Below, piece after piece: positions 8,290-16,854 of a stretch of DNA of 36,837 bases. Within the stretch, counting starts at the first letter, position 1, and each line of letters begins with the position of its first letter. The stretch comes from Candidatus Margulisiibacteriota bacterium (GTDB taxonomy: Bacteria > Margulisbacteria > Marinamargulisbacteria > UBA817), in contig JADHOE010000012.1 of NCBI GenBank assembly GCA_016779165.1, positions 1 through 36,837 of the forward strand. The letters are read 5' to 3'. Below the pieces are notes generated by a model. It saw nothing but the letters and a program-made list of their open reading frames with translations, was not told where the DNA came from and searched no databases. A program made the position numbers and the translations under genes.

Positions 8290-9155
8290 TAACCCGTTTG
8301 ATTTTGGCCCTTTTATTGATAATGGGTGTGTCCTATGCAAATGAAGCCCCTGAGTTTCCAGAGCCTCAACAATACCTTTCGGATCGATTTTCAGCACCTG
8401 GCCCCATTGGTCACGTCTTTATGCCAAGGGGTGTTATGGATGATTCCAGACCAAGCATCGCTTTTGCGCACCAAAACAGGGAGTGGGGGTATGATTGGTT
8501 TTTATTGGCCATGGTGTTTCCAGGTGATTGGGGGCACGTGTCGTTTGGCTACTCTAACTATTCCACCACGTCATTGCCAGTCACAAAAAGAGACAACGTG
8601 GGGATTTATTTGAACGGAAATGTATCGGATACATTTGAAATAATGGCAGTGTCCTATCAGCCTGCATTTGACGACATTCAGCTGCAATTCATTTTGAATT
8701 ATAAATACAGGCAGCTGGTTACCATAGATCCTAAAAAAGCAATCGCTTTGGATGCGCATATTTCTGCAAAATCATTTCTCAATAATCAAGCAGGGCTTCG
8801 AATTGTAAATCTGTTAGCCACACCTTATGAAAACAAAGATTCAAGTCATGAATTACCAAAATATATTGGCGCATATTATTGGCTTCCATTATCAGTAGCC
8901 ACTGTTTTTTTGGAGGCTAACCTGTGCACCAATTATCATTATTTAAGCACATTAGTTGGGCAGGTGGTGGTTGATATGGATGAATATTTATCGTTTTTGA
9001 TGACACTAACGGCATCTGATTCATTTTTTTCGTTTGGGTTGGGCACACAGGTAACATTAACCGACTATTTTCAATTGATGTACATGCATCATCTGGAGGA
9101 ATCTGGCGCGATCGATTTGTCTGTGCATTCAATAAGCATTGGCGTAACGTTTTGA
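8286..9155 (+). CDS. Predicted outer-membrane beta-barrel protein coupled to the Bat operon
   Basis: 289 residues of unknown family. The start ATG 8286 overlaps the batE stop as ATGA, so it belongs to the same polycistron. A signal peptide (ITRLILALLLIMGVSYA, cut before NEAPEF) leads into about 270 residues of alternating, aromatic-rich strands (GHVSFGYSNYST, FQLMYMHHLEE) and the protein ends in SISIGVTF. A terminal Phe in a final amphipathic strand is the usual recognition signal for BAM-inserted barrels. An open frame extends upstream to 8220, but those codons lie inside batE. Function is unknown; the position suggests an outer-membrane partner or client of the Bat complex. Confidence 0.72.
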   Translation: MITRLILALLLIMGVSYANEAPEFPEPQQYLSDRFSAPGPIGHVFMPRGVMDDSRPSIAFAHQNREWGYDWFLLAMVFPGDWGHVSFGYSNYSTTSLPVTKRDNVGIYLNGNVSDTFEIMAVSYQPAFDDIQLQFILNYKYRQLVTIDPKKAIALDAHISAKSFLNNQAGLRIVNLLATPYENKDSSHELPKYIGAYYWLPLSVATVFLEANLCTNYHYLSTLVGQVVVDMDEYLSFLMTLTASDSFFSFGLGTQVTLTDYFQLMYMHHLEESGAIDLSVHSISIGVTF

Positions 9156-9167
9156 AAAATTTATAAT
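9139..9167 (+). promoter_or_regulatory. murC promoter, leaderless type
   Basis: TTGGCG at 9139-9144 and a perfect TATAAT at 9162-9167 are separated by 17 nt. The hexamer ends only 6 nt before murC ATG 9174, so the predicted transcription start is at the start codon itself. No Shine-Dalgarno is present upstream of murC. The -35 lies inside the last codons of the preceding gene. Confidence 0.6.
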
Positions 9168-9173
9168 GAATCA

Positions 9174-10550
9174 ATGGTAAAATCAACCTATTACTTTATT
9201 GGAATTAATGGCATTGGCATGAGTGGGCTGGCTGAAATGTTAAGCATCAAAGGGCATGATGTCAAAGGATCAGATATTTCTGATGCCATCAATCTTGATC
9301 ACTTTAAATCCTTGGGTATCCCAGTGAACACCAAGCAAAAAAAAGACAATATTTGTTCGTCGGATTGGATTGTTGTTGCATCCAGTGCCATACAGGCGGA
9401 TAACGAAGAGTTGATGGCAGCCAAATCCATGGGGTGTACCATCATCAAACGTGGAAAACTGTTATCCGATATTGGGCATTCTTTTAAAAGTCGCATGGCT
9501 GTTGTGGGCACTCACGGAAAAACAACCACAACATCATTGGCTGTTCGATTGTTTTCCAGCAACCAAGCGACACCGTCATATTTTATTGGTGGACAAATAT
9601 CAGAGCGTTCTCATGTTGGGTTGGCATCAAACGACCAATTTATTACGGAGCTGGACGAAAGCGATGGCTCTTTTTTAGATATGAAGCCAACCTCAGCCAT
9701 TATTACCAATATTGAGCATGATCATGTGGATTTTTACAAAACAAAAAAAGATGTTTATGATGCATTTTTATTGTTTGTTACACAAATCATTGATTCTGGG
9801 GGGCAGTGCATTATTAATCTTGATGACCCATTATCAGAAAAAATAATAAAAACACAATCCGACCGACAACCATTCATTACATATGGCATTGAAAATCAGC
9901 TCGCTATGGTTCGTGCTGAAAATATAGATTATTTTTGGCAAGGCAGCCGCTTTACGTTAGTGATTAATCAACATCCGGTTGAGGAAGTAACACTGCCACT
10001 TTACGGCCGGCATAATATTTACAATGCGCTTGGGGCCATTGGCCTGGCAATATCCAAAGGCATTTTGTTAAAGGATATTTTAAATGGTCTTAAGTCGTTT
10101 ACAGGCGTAAAACGTCGATTGGAATTAAAGTACAAAGGCAATCAGATCATGTTGTTTGATGATTATGCGCATCACCCAACGGAAATCATTACTACTTTGG
10201 AAGGGTTGTACAAAAGTTTTCCACAAAATAGGATTATTACCATTTTCCAGCCTCATCGCTATTCTAGATTAACCAACTTATTTGATGAATTTTCAGTATC
10301 ATTCAGCCGATCCAAGCACGTGTTGGTGTTGGATGTGTATGGTGCAGGAGAAACCCCAGATGGGTTTAAAACATCGGAAGCATTAGTGACTGCCATTAAT
10401 CAAAAAAATGGAAACGCGCTGTATTGCCCTTCGGACATCGATGGCATTTTGGGGGGCATATTGGCACCAAATGACATTGTTGTTTTAATGGGTGCAGGCA
10501 ATGTAACACAGATGGCGTCTGAGGTGATACGTTTAATTAAATCGAGGTAA
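9174..10550 (+). CDS. murC: UDP-N-acetylmuramate--L-alanine ligase
   Basis: 458 residues, the normal MurC length. It adds L-Ala to UDP-MurNAc with ATP in the cytoplasm, the first step of the peptide stem. Visible motifs: the N-terminal UDP-binding Rossmann start (YYFIGINGIGMSGLAEML), the Mur ligase P-loop GTHGKTTTTS with Lys116, the ITNIEHDHVDFY segment, and the C-terminal FDDYAHHPTE and FQPHRYSR motifs. It opens the division and wall cluster. There is no Shine-Dalgarno; a TATAAT ends 6 nt before the ATG. Confidence 0.97.
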   Translation: MVKSTYYFIGINGIGMSGLAEMLSIKGHDVKGSDISDAINLDHFKSLGIPVNTKQKKDNICSSDWIVVASSAIQADNEELMAAKSMGCTIIKRGKLLSDIGHSFKSRMAVVGTHGKTTTTSLAVRLFSSNQATPSYFIGGQISERSHVGLASNDQFITELDESDGSFLDMKPTSAIITNIEHDHVDFYKTKKDVYDAFLLFVTQIIDSGGQCIINLDDPLSEKIIKTQSDRQPFITYGIENQLAMVRAENIDYFWQGSRFTLVINQHPVEEVTLPLYGRHNIYNALGAIGLAISKGILLKDILNGLKSFTGVKRRLELKYKGNQIMLFDDYAHHPTEIITTLEGLYKSFPQNRIITIFQPHRYSRLTNLFDEFSVSFSRSKHVLVLDVYGAGETPDGFKTSEALVTAINQKNGNALYCPSDIDGILGGILAPNDIVVLMGAGNVTQMASEVIRLIKSR

Positions 10551-10554
10551 TGCC

Positions 10555-11391
10555 ATAAAAAAAGAACACCATATTTCTTTAAATCGCCTAACCTCATTTA
10601 AGTTTAGTGGCAACATTCATACGTTGTATACCATTGAGGGTCCTGACGATATCCCCCATATTCCAAAAGATGCGTTGCCCCTTGGTGGTGGTTCAAATGT
10701 TATCATTTGCCCTTCGATTGAAGCCCCACTGGTTAGGGTGTCCCCGCAATTTTGTACTATAGAGTTGCGAAATGGTGTGGTTAGGTGCAGTGCAGGGCTA
10801 ACCGTTGCTGGTGCATTAAAATGGATGACTGCCCATGGCTTGAGCGGGCTTGAATTTGCAGCTGGTGTGCCTGCAACCATTGGCGGGATGGTGTACATGA
10901 ATTTTGGGTGTTGGGGAACAAGCATGTCCGATTTGGTGTCTGCTGTGCTGGTGCATGACCATGACAAGGGCGCCCGATGGATTCAATCGTCTGAGTATCA
11001 AGCTGGGTACCGTTGGACCTCGTTTCACGATCAGCCGTGCATTATTTTAGCGGTAGAGTTTCATGCCACACATGCTGATTCTGGTACCATCAAATGCCAA
11101 GTGAAAGATAATATAAGCCGACGAAAAAAAAGCCAACCAATTCTAAAGCCAACGTTTGGATCGGTATTCAAAAACCCAGCAAAACGAAAGGCGTGGGAAT
11201 TGGTTGAGGCGTGTCAGTTAAAAGGCGTTTCTGTTGGGGGTGCGATTGTGTCTCCAAAACATGCCAATTTTTTTGAAAACCAGTCTCATGCCTCTGTGGA
11301 TGATGCATTGGCACTAATTGCACATATTCAAAAGACTGTTTTCAAGATGTACAATGTTCAGTTAGAATGCGAAGTCCAAATCATTCAATAA
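10555..11391 (+). CDS. murB: UDP-N-acetylenolpyruvoylglucosamine reductase, apparent ATA start
   Basis: FAD-dependent reductase that makes UDP-MurNAc from the MurA product. FAD-site motif LPLGGGSNVI, GLEFAAGVPATIGG, and the type II MurB catalytic segment GSVFKNP are visible. The family-conserved N-terminal segment (ISLNRLTSFKFSGN) is encoded upstream of the first ATG/GTG/TTG in frame (TTG 10624). The frame is closed by TAA at 10534-10536, so no ATG, GTG or TTG start exists for the full domain. ATA at 10555 sits 7 nt after GAGG (10544-10547) and is my preferred start, giving 278 residues. ATT 10573 or a sequence error are alternatives. The 3' end overlaps ddl by 25 nt. Confidence 0.85.
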   Translation: MKKEHHISLNRLTSFKFSGNIHTLYTIEGPDDIPHIPKDALPLGGGSNVIICPSIEAPLVRVSPQFCTIELRNGVVRCSAGLTVAGALKWMTAHGLSGLEFAAGVPATIGGMVYMNFGCWGTSMSDLVSAVLVHDHDKGARWIQSSEYQAGYRWTSFHDQPCIILAVEFHATHADSGTIKCQVKDNISRRKKSQPILKPTFGSVFKNPAKRKAWELVEACQLKGVSVGGAIVSPKHANFFENQSHASVDDALALIAHIQKTVFKMYNVQLECEVQIIQ

Positions 11392-12272
11392 ACAAACTTA
11401 AGAGCAAACGCATTGCTGTGGTTGGAGGCGGTGTTTCTGCTGAACGTGAGGTGTCATTAAAGTCTGCGCAAAATGTGTCAGAATCATTGGAGCGTTTGGG
11501 CTTAGATTTTATTCAAATCGACCCAAGTGAGGATTCTTTTTTTTCAGCAAGGTATGATATTGCATTTAATTGTTTGCACGGCCAATGGGGTGAGGATGGC
11601 GGGCTACAAGGCTATTGTGAGCTCCGAAATATTCCATATACAGGGCCAGGTGTTCGGCCCACATCCATTGCGTTTAACAAGCCAATATTTAAAGCGATAC
11701 TTAATCAGTGGGGGATCCCAACACCAACGCTGATTGAACCACCATTATCATTTCCTTTTATTGTAAAACCGGTATCAGACGGATCAAGCATTGGCATTTT
11801 CATAGTAAGGTCAAAAACAGATTGGGAACAGTTAATTCAAACCAATCCAGTTGTTCAAACAAAACAATACTTTTTTGAGGAATACATTCAGGGTCAAGAA
11901 ATAACGATTGGTGTTATCAATATTGAGAATGAAGTGGTTGTTATGCCAGCATTGGAAATTAAAACATGCAATGAATTTTATGACTACGAGGCAAAGTATA
12001 CGCCCGGAAAAACAGAGTATATTGTTCCTGCTAATATTGAATCTGGCACATTAAAATTAGTGCAACAGTATTCGCTTGATATCTATAAAAAATTTGACTG
12101 CAAGGGGTGTGTCCGTATTGATATTATCATCGATAAAACCGGACCAAAAATTTTAGAAATGAATACAAACCCTGGCTTAACCAAAGGATCCAATGTGCCA
12201 GCTCAAGCAAGGGCCATGGGCATCGATTTTGATGCGTTGGTGCTTTATTATTTAAATGGCGCGACGCATTAA
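11367..12272 (+). CDS. ddl: D-alanine--D-alanine ligase
   Basis: 301-residue ATP-grasp ligase that forms the D-Ala-D-Ala dipeptide for MurF. Motifs include GGVSAEREVSLKSAQ near the N-terminus, LHGQWGEDGGLQGYCE, the ATP-binding FPFIVKPVSDGSSIG, and the metal and substrate segment EMNTNPGLTKGSNVP near the end. The ATG at 11367 lies within murB (25 nt overlap) and lacks a clear Shine-Dalgarno, so it is probably coupled. Its own 3' end overlaps ftsQ by 17 nt. Confidence 0.95.
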   Translation: MRSPNHSINKLKSKRIAVVGGGVSAEREVSLKSAQNVSESLERLGLDFIQIDPSEDSFFSARYDIAFNCLHGQWGEDGGLQGYCELRNIPYTGPGVRPTSIAFNKPIFKAILNQWGIPTPTLIEPPLSFPFIVKPVSDGSSIGIFIVRSKTDWEQLIQTNPVVQTKQYFFEEYIQGQEITIGVINIENEVVVMPALEIKTCNEFYDYEAKYTPGKTEYIVPANIESGTLKLVQQYSLDIYKKFDCKGCVRIDIIIDKTGPKILEMNTNPGLTKGSNVPAQARAMGIDFDALVLYYLNGATH

Positions 12273-12981
12273 CCCTCTTTTTTTAGGCATAGGTGGCGTG
12301 ATGCTTATCTATTTTGGTTTAATCTCTTGCAAGGTGGTTCCAGTGTTTCACTTTAAGGAAGCATTTATTCCAAAGCAACATATTCAACAGGATATTCAAG
12401 CCTTAAGCCCTTTGCGTGCAGTCCAGCTATTAAATTGGCCCTTGGCAAAAAAAAAATTGCTTGAGAAATACCCCATGATCGAGTCGCTTTCGATTTCCAT
12501 TGCTGCGTTTCCAACCATCACCATTCATGTTTATTCAAAGCAACCCTGGGCCATGATTATTAACGAAAATCAACCGCTCTTATTTTCATATGATGGGGTT
12601 CTGTTAAATCAAAATTTGGACGACATTGAATTGCCGGATGAACGCATTATGATGGTGAATTCCCCGATTAATTTTATTATTGAGCACAGAATAAAGCCAG
12701 ATATTTTGCTTATTTTGCAAGGTATTTCTAAAGGGTTATCTGACATGCCATTATTCACCTTGCAACAATTAATCTTAACCGATCATGCAATTCAGTTGGT
12801 TGAAGAAGGGGGGCTGATAATCGAAATGGGCACCTTTGACCACATAGATGACAAGTTTAAAATGTTAAAATATTTTTTAGGTGCGCATCGAAATCGCCGT
12901 GATACCATTGCGCAAATTGACATTCGATTTCCAAACCGAGTTATAATAAGTAGAAACGATGAAACAAGCAAAAATAATTAG
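12256..12981 (+). CDS. ftsQ: Cell division protein FtsQ/DivIB-like (POTRA)
   Basis: 241 residues. A short cytoplasmic N-terminus (MARRIN) leads to one transmembrane helix (residues about 7-26), then a POTRA domain (about 28-100, including LLEKYPMIESLSISIAAFP and TIHVYSKQPWAMI) and a C-terminal beta domain. It is the divisome protein linking early and late division proteins. Sequence identity to known FtsQ is likely low; the call rests on topology and on lying between ddl and ftsA. A run of ten A (12447-12456) falls in the Lys-Lys-Lys codons. It overlaps ddl by 17 and ftsA by 23 nt. Confidence 0.85.
   Translation: MARRINPLFLGIGGVMLIYFGLISCKVVPVFHFKEAFIPKQHIQQDIQALSPLRAVQLLNWPLAKKKLLEKYPMIESLSISIAAFPTITIHVYSKQPWAMIINENQPLLFSYDGVLLNQNLDDIELPDERIMMVNSPINFIIEHRIKPDILLILQGISKGLSDMPLFTLQQLILTDHAIQLVEEGGLIIEMGTFDHIDDKFKMLKYFLGAHRNRRDTIAQIDIRFPNRVIISRNDETSKNN
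12447..12456 (+). repeat. A10 homopolymer inside ftsQ
   Basis: Ten consecutive A residues encode part of Ala-Lys-Lys-Lys in the POTRA domain of FtsQ. It is a long A run for this window, where most coding A runs are 8 or shorter. Runs of nine or more A are known to permit polymerase slippage. Confidence 0.9.
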
Positions 12982-14143
12982 CGGCATTGATATCGGCACA
13001 TCTAAAATTAGTGTTGTTATCTGCCAGTTAAAGTCAGCGAATGACATTGAAATTCTTGGCTTAGGTACCAGTGTCTTAAAAAATGTGCAGAAGGGCTTAA
13101 TTCGAGATGAGAGCCTGTTTGTTAATGCGTTGCAAAATGCCATCAAGCGTGCACAAGTGGCATCGGGTTGCTTGGTAAAAGACATATTTGTTAATGTTCC
13201 CAGTGGAAATAAACGCTTTACCATTGAAACGGGCATTGTTCATTGCAAATCTGACCATCAACCATTAACCAAAGACCATCAACAACAAGCCATGAAAAAA
13301 TCAGTGCATTGCATCGATAAAAAAAACCAATCGGTGTTGCATTTATTGCCCATTTATCAACGCATTGATGGTCAGCATTCCAATGAATTGAACGTGCCTT
13401 TTTTTAATCAGTTGGAAGTGGATACGGGGGTTATTTTATGCGATACGGCCAATTTGAAAATGATTCATACCAATTTAAAAAAACTCGGATTTAAAATTAA
13501 TGGGGTCATCAGCGATTACCTGGCCATGGGGGCCATGCACTCACCCAATGATTCAACCGATGGCCACCTCATGATCGACATTGGTGCTCAGGTAACCTCG
13601 TTTTGTGTTTACTCTATGGGGCGACTTCAATTTGCGCACTCCATTGATATAGGGTCAGAGCAAATCACCAAAGATTTATCCATATGTTTAAAGTGCTCAT
13701 TGTCGGAAGCTGAACGAATCAAAGTATTGCATGGGCAGGTAGAAAAAATTTCCAGTGAGCTGGGAACTCATATCCCAATTCATTGCCATGATGGGCAAAA
13801 AATGGTGAAGTTATCGTTGATTACATCCATTATCGAATCTCGGATAAATCAACTGTTTCAGTTCATTAATAAGTATTTAATACATGCCCCGAGCTTTGCT
13901 AATATTTCGTTGATTGGTTCTGGCGCAAATTTAACTGGGCTTCCACAATGGGTTGAAAAAAAACTTCAAAAAGAACGCCGTCCACCAATGGATGGGCTAT
14001 TTTCAACACCACAAGTAAACTCCAATTACATGATTGCAATGGGGCAAATTATCTATGGCCATCGCATCGGCTTGTTAAAAAATCCAAGCCCTTCATTTTT
14101 TCAATCGGTTGCATCTAAATTGATGTCGTTTGGCCAAGCATAA
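12959..14143 (+). CDS. ftsA: Cell division protein FtsA
   Basis: 394-residue actin-like ATPase that tethers FtsZ to the membrane. The phosphate-1 motif is GIDIGTSKISVVI at residues 8-20; the second ATP-binding region is HLMIDIGAQVTSFCVYS, and the adenosine motif LIGSGANLTGLP follows. The C-terminus (SPSFFQSVASKLMSFG) forms the amphipathic helix used for membrane binding. The ATG overlaps ftsQ by 23 nt. It ends 63 nt before ftsZ, where a new promoter is visible. Confidence 0.95.
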   Translation: MKQAKIISGIDIGTSKISVVICQLKSANDIEILGLGTSVLKNVQKGLIRDESLFVNALQNAIKRAQVASGCLVKDIFVNVPSGNKRFTIETGIVHCKSDHQPLTKDHQQQAMKKSVHCIDKKNQSVLHLLPIYQRIDGQHSNELNVPFFNQLEVDTGVILCDTANLKMIHTNLKKLGFKINGVISDYLAMGAMHSPNDSTDGHLMIDIGAQVTSFCVYSMGRLQFAHSIDIGSEQITKDLSICLKCSLSEAERIKVLHGQVEKISSELGTHIPIHCHDGQKMVKLSLITSIIESRINQLFQFINKYLIHAPSFANISLIGSGANLTGLPQWVEKKLQKERRPPMDGLFSTPQVNSNYMIAMGQIIYGHRIGLLKNPSPSFFQSVASKLMSFGQA

Positions 14144-14189
14144 AATATTAACATCCTGTATTTTTTCTGTATGCGACCAAATGGCCATA

Positions 14190-14198
14190 TGGTATACT
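14190..14198 (+). promoter_or_regulatory. ftsZ promoter, extended -10, leaderless type
   Basis: TGGTATACT at 14190-14198 is an extended -10 element (TG, one base, TATACT at 14193-14198). It ends 8 nt before ftsZ ATG 14207, and no Shine-Dalgarno lies between. The -35 is poor, which fits an extended -10 promoter. Confidence 0.55.
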
Positions 14199-14206
14199 AA
14201 TTAACA

Positions 14207-15469
14207 ATGGAAAACAAAGCAATTCATCAGTACGCAAATATTAAAGTTGTTGGGGTAGGTGGGGCTGGGGGAAATGCCGTAAACCGAATGATTGTATCAT
14301 GCCTAGAAGGCGTTGAATTCTGGGTCGTCAATACTGATCTTCAAGCCTTAAATATATCGTTGGCTGAACATCGGTTGCAAATTGGTGAAAAACTAACCAA
14401 GGGCCTGGGCGGCGGTGCTCAGCCAGCCGTTGGTGCGCAAGCAGCCAAAGAAAGCAAAGATGACATTGAAGCGGCGTTAAGTGGTGCGGATATGGTATTT
14501 ATTACTGCAGGAATGGGTGGGGGAACAGGAACGGGCGCTGCTCCAGTCATTGCAAATATTGCAAAAGAGCAGGGGGCATTAACGGTTGCAGTGGTTACCA
14601 AGCCCTTTCGATTTGAAGGCCCAATTCGTGCCAGACAAGCTGAAGAAGGGTTGGCGCATCTTCGAGATGAAGTTGATGCATTAATTGTTATTCCTAACGA
14701 TAAATTATTGCAGGTGGTTGAGCGCGAAACATCCTTGGTTGATTCCTTCAAAATTGCAGATGATGTTTTAAAACAAGGTGTGCAAGGGATTGCTGACTTA
14801 ATCACAAATCCTGGCCTGGTAAACTTAGATTTTGCAGATGTCAAAACCGTGATGGCAAATTCAGGCTCGGCAATGATGGGCATTGGTCGGGCAACTGGCG
14901 AAAACAGAGCCATTGAAGCAGCTGAAAAGGCCATTTCTTCTCCGTTGCTTGAGGAAACAATCAATGGTGCAACGGGTGTCTTGCTCAATGTGAGTGGTGG
15001 CGAAAGTTTGGCCTTGCATGAAGTCAACGATGTCGCCGATATCATTTACTCTGCTGTAGACAAGGATGCCAATATATTATTTGGGTCAGTTGTAGAAGAA
15101 GCCCTAGGCGATGAAATTATGGTAACTGTTATTGCGACAGGGTTTAAGACAGATGCCTTGTCTGAATCGCCAACCAAGTCCAATGAGTTTGGTTTATTTG
15201 AAGAGCCTAAACCTGAAATCCCTGTTGTTAATACAGAAGATGCGGCGTTCAAACCCGTTCAGGCATCGGCTTTATCTGAATCAAACGATTATCTCAATCG
15301 CTCTCCAGACAGCCCGTATGCCAGTAACCAGCAGGCATCGCGTCAACCATACCGTTCGTACGATCCTCCCCAGCCAACCTACGCTCAAAAAGTTCAACAT
15401 GATGCATCGTCACAAGATGACGTTGACAACGATATCCCCCCATTTTTAAAGCCGTTTGTTTCGTCATAA
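14207..15469 (+). CDS. ftsZ: Cell division protein FtsZ
   Basis: 420-residue tubulin-like GTPase that forms the Z ring. It has the N-terminal [15 protein letters not shown] motif, the GTP signature [13 protein letters not shown] near residue 105, and the T7 loop [22 protein letters not shown] variable linker of about 85 residues, rich in Ser, Pro, Gln and Asp, ends in the conserved tail [10 protein letters not shown] that binds FtsA. The start lacks a Shine-Dalgarno and follows an extended -10 element by 8 nt. A 208-residue open frame on the opposite strand is a shadow of this gene. Confidence 0.98.
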   Translation: MENKAIHQYANIKVVGVGGAGGNAVNRMIVSCLEGVEFWVVNTDLQALNISLAEHRLQIGEKLTKGLGGGAQPAVGAQAAKESKDDIEAALSGADMVFITAGMGGGTGTGAAPVIANIAKEQGALTVAVVTKPFRFEGPIRARQAEEGLAHLRDEVDALIVIPNDKLLQVVERETSLVDSFKIADDVLKQGVQGIADLITNPGLVNLDFADVKTVMANSGSAMMGIGRATGENRAIEAAEKAISSPLLEETINGATGVLLNVSGGESLALHEVNDVADIIYSAVDKDANILFGSVVEEALGDEIMVTVIATGFKTDALSESPTKSNEFGLFEEPKPEIPVVNTEDAAFKPVQASALSESNDYLNRSPDSPYASNQQASRQPYRSYDPPQPTYAQKVQHDASSQDDVDNDIPPFLKPFVSS

Positions 15470-15481
15470 CGCTGTTTTTTT

Positions 15482-16768
15482 GTGAGTAATATAAAAGGCA
15501 TCCTAAATAAATGCATCCTGTGTTCGGGTGTTTCAATTGATTCGCGACGCACGAAGCCAGGTGAGTTTTTTGTTGCATTGCGCGGCAATAGCAATGGCAA
15601 TCAGTTTGTCGCAGATGCCTTTAAAAATGGTGCAGAATATGCATTAATTGATGACCCGAATTATCAAATAAATGATCGCTGTTTGTTGGTTGACAATGCG
15701 CTTTTAACACTACAAGAAATGGCAACATTGCATCGAAAACAGCTCTCAAATGTACCGCTAATTGTGGTTGCAGGTTCCAACGGCAAAACAACAACAAAAG
15801 AACTGATACATGCTGTTCTCAGCAAAAAATACAATGCAATCAAAACCCCCCATAATCTGAACAATCACATTGGGGTGCCACTTAGTATTTTGGGATTAAA
15901 AAAAGAAACTGGCATTGCAGTCATAGAAATTGGTGCGAATCACCCAGGCGAGCATTTAAATTTATGCAACATCAGTCAACCAAATATGGCCATTGTCACC
16001 AATTGTGGGAAAGATCACTTGGAGGGTTATGGGTCAATTCAAGGGGTCATTGATGCGAATGCCGAGGTGTATCGATATATCGACGAGCATCGCGGAGTTG
16101 CCGTTGTAAATGGAGGGGATCAAACATTAATGGGACTGTCTGATGGGTTGAATCGTATTATCTTTGGGCATCATCCTAAAAGTGACGTTTCTGCATCCAT
16201 TCTTGATCATTACCCTACGCTTGCCCTGGAAGTGAGGGCGGCGCATTCAACATGGCAACAGCACACCCATTTATATGGCCAATGCCATGCCCATAATATT
16301 TTGGCTGCGATTTCCATAGGCCGCCATTTTGGGGTCGATGATACGGCCATTTCTAGTGCCATTGCTTCATATAAACCGTCAAATAATCGGTCACAGAGGA
16401 TAACTTGGAATGGCAACGACATATTTTTGGATGCTTACAACGCAAACCCAAGCAGCATGATGGCCATGTTGGATTTTTTTGATGCATTGCCATCGCATAA
16501 AAAAATTGTGATATTGGGTGGCATGAAAGAATTGGGTGCGGCCAGTGAAGCCGAGCATGCAGCTGTGCTTGAGCGGCTATCCACCATGACCATCGCTCAT
16601 GTATTTTTAGTTGGAAAAGAATACGAAGGTTCAGGACATGCAATAAATTGCATGCAATTTGATACTGCTCACACGTTAAAGCGCCATTTGGGTTCACAGT
16701 CGTTTAGCGGGTTCCACATATTGGTTAAAGGGTCGCGAGGCTATGCATTGGAAACATTGTTTGCGTAA
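15482..16768 (+). CDS. murF: UDP-MurNAc-tripeptide--D-Ala-D-Ala ligase
   Basis: 428 residues. MurF attaches the Ddl product to UDP-MurNAc-tripeptide with ATP. Visible are the N-terminal GVSIDSRRTKPGEFFVALRG substrate domain, the P-loop VAGSNGKTTTKE, EIGANHPGEH, TNCGKDHLEGYG, and the C-terminal FLDAYNANPSSMMAML motif. The start is GTG 15482, 12 nt after the ftsZ stop behind a T-rich stretch, with no Shine-Dalgarno. murF lies after ftsZ instead of beside murE, and murD, murE, mraY and murG are absent from the window. Confidence 0.96.
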   Translation: MSNIKGILNKCILCSGVSIDSRRTKPGEFFVALRGNSNGNQFVADAFKNGAEYALIDDPNYQINDRCLLVDNALLTLQEMATLHRKQLSNVPLIVVAGSNGKTTTKELIHAVLSKKYNAIKTPHNLNNHIGVPLSILGLKKETGIAVIEIGANHPGEHLNLCNISQPNMAIVTNCGKDHLEGYGSIQGVIDANAEVYRYIDEHRGVAVVNGGDQTLMGLSDGLNRIIFGHHPKSDVSASILDHYPTLALEVRAAHSTWQQHTHLYGQCHAHNILAAISIGRHFGVDDTAISSAIASYKPSNNRSQRITWNGNDIFLDAYNANPSSMMAMLDFFDALPSHKKIVILGGMKELGAASEAEHAAVLERLSTMTIAHVFLVGKEYEGSGHAINCMQFDTAHTLKRHLGSQSFSGFHILVKGSRGYALETLFA

Positions 16769-16776
16769 GTAAAAAC

Positions 16777-16795
16777 TGGATCATGCCTTGGTCCA
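16777..16795 (+). terminator. Weak stem-loop after murF
   Basis: TGGATC (16777-16782) pairs with GGTCCA (16790-16795) over six base pairs including one G-U, with a 7 nt loop. There is no following T run, so termination is uncertain. It lies between murF and the bioC promoter. Confidence 0.25.
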
Positions 16796-16834
16796 ATTCA
16801 AAACTCGTGTGTGTTTTTGCTATGCACGCATTGG

Positions 16835-16843
16835 TGTTACACT
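16835..16843 (+). promoter_or_regulatory. bioC promoter, extended -10
   Basis: TGTTACACT at 16835-16843 matches an extended -10 element (TG, one base, TACACT). It ends 11 nt before bioC ATG 16855, giving a predicted leader of only 4-5 nt and no room for a Shine-Dalgarno. The -35 is weak. Confidence 0.45.
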
Positions 16844-16854
16844 ACGTATTGTAA

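Noticed and set aside
14419-15045. Minus-strand open frame of 208 codons in ftsZ
   Set aside because: Its product is Ser/Ala/Pro low-complexity, as expected for the complement of a well-used coding frame; ftsZ is unmistakable.
15294-15600. Minus-strand frames spanning the ftsZ-murF junction
   Set aside because: They overlap conserved ends of both genes and show no recognisable domain.
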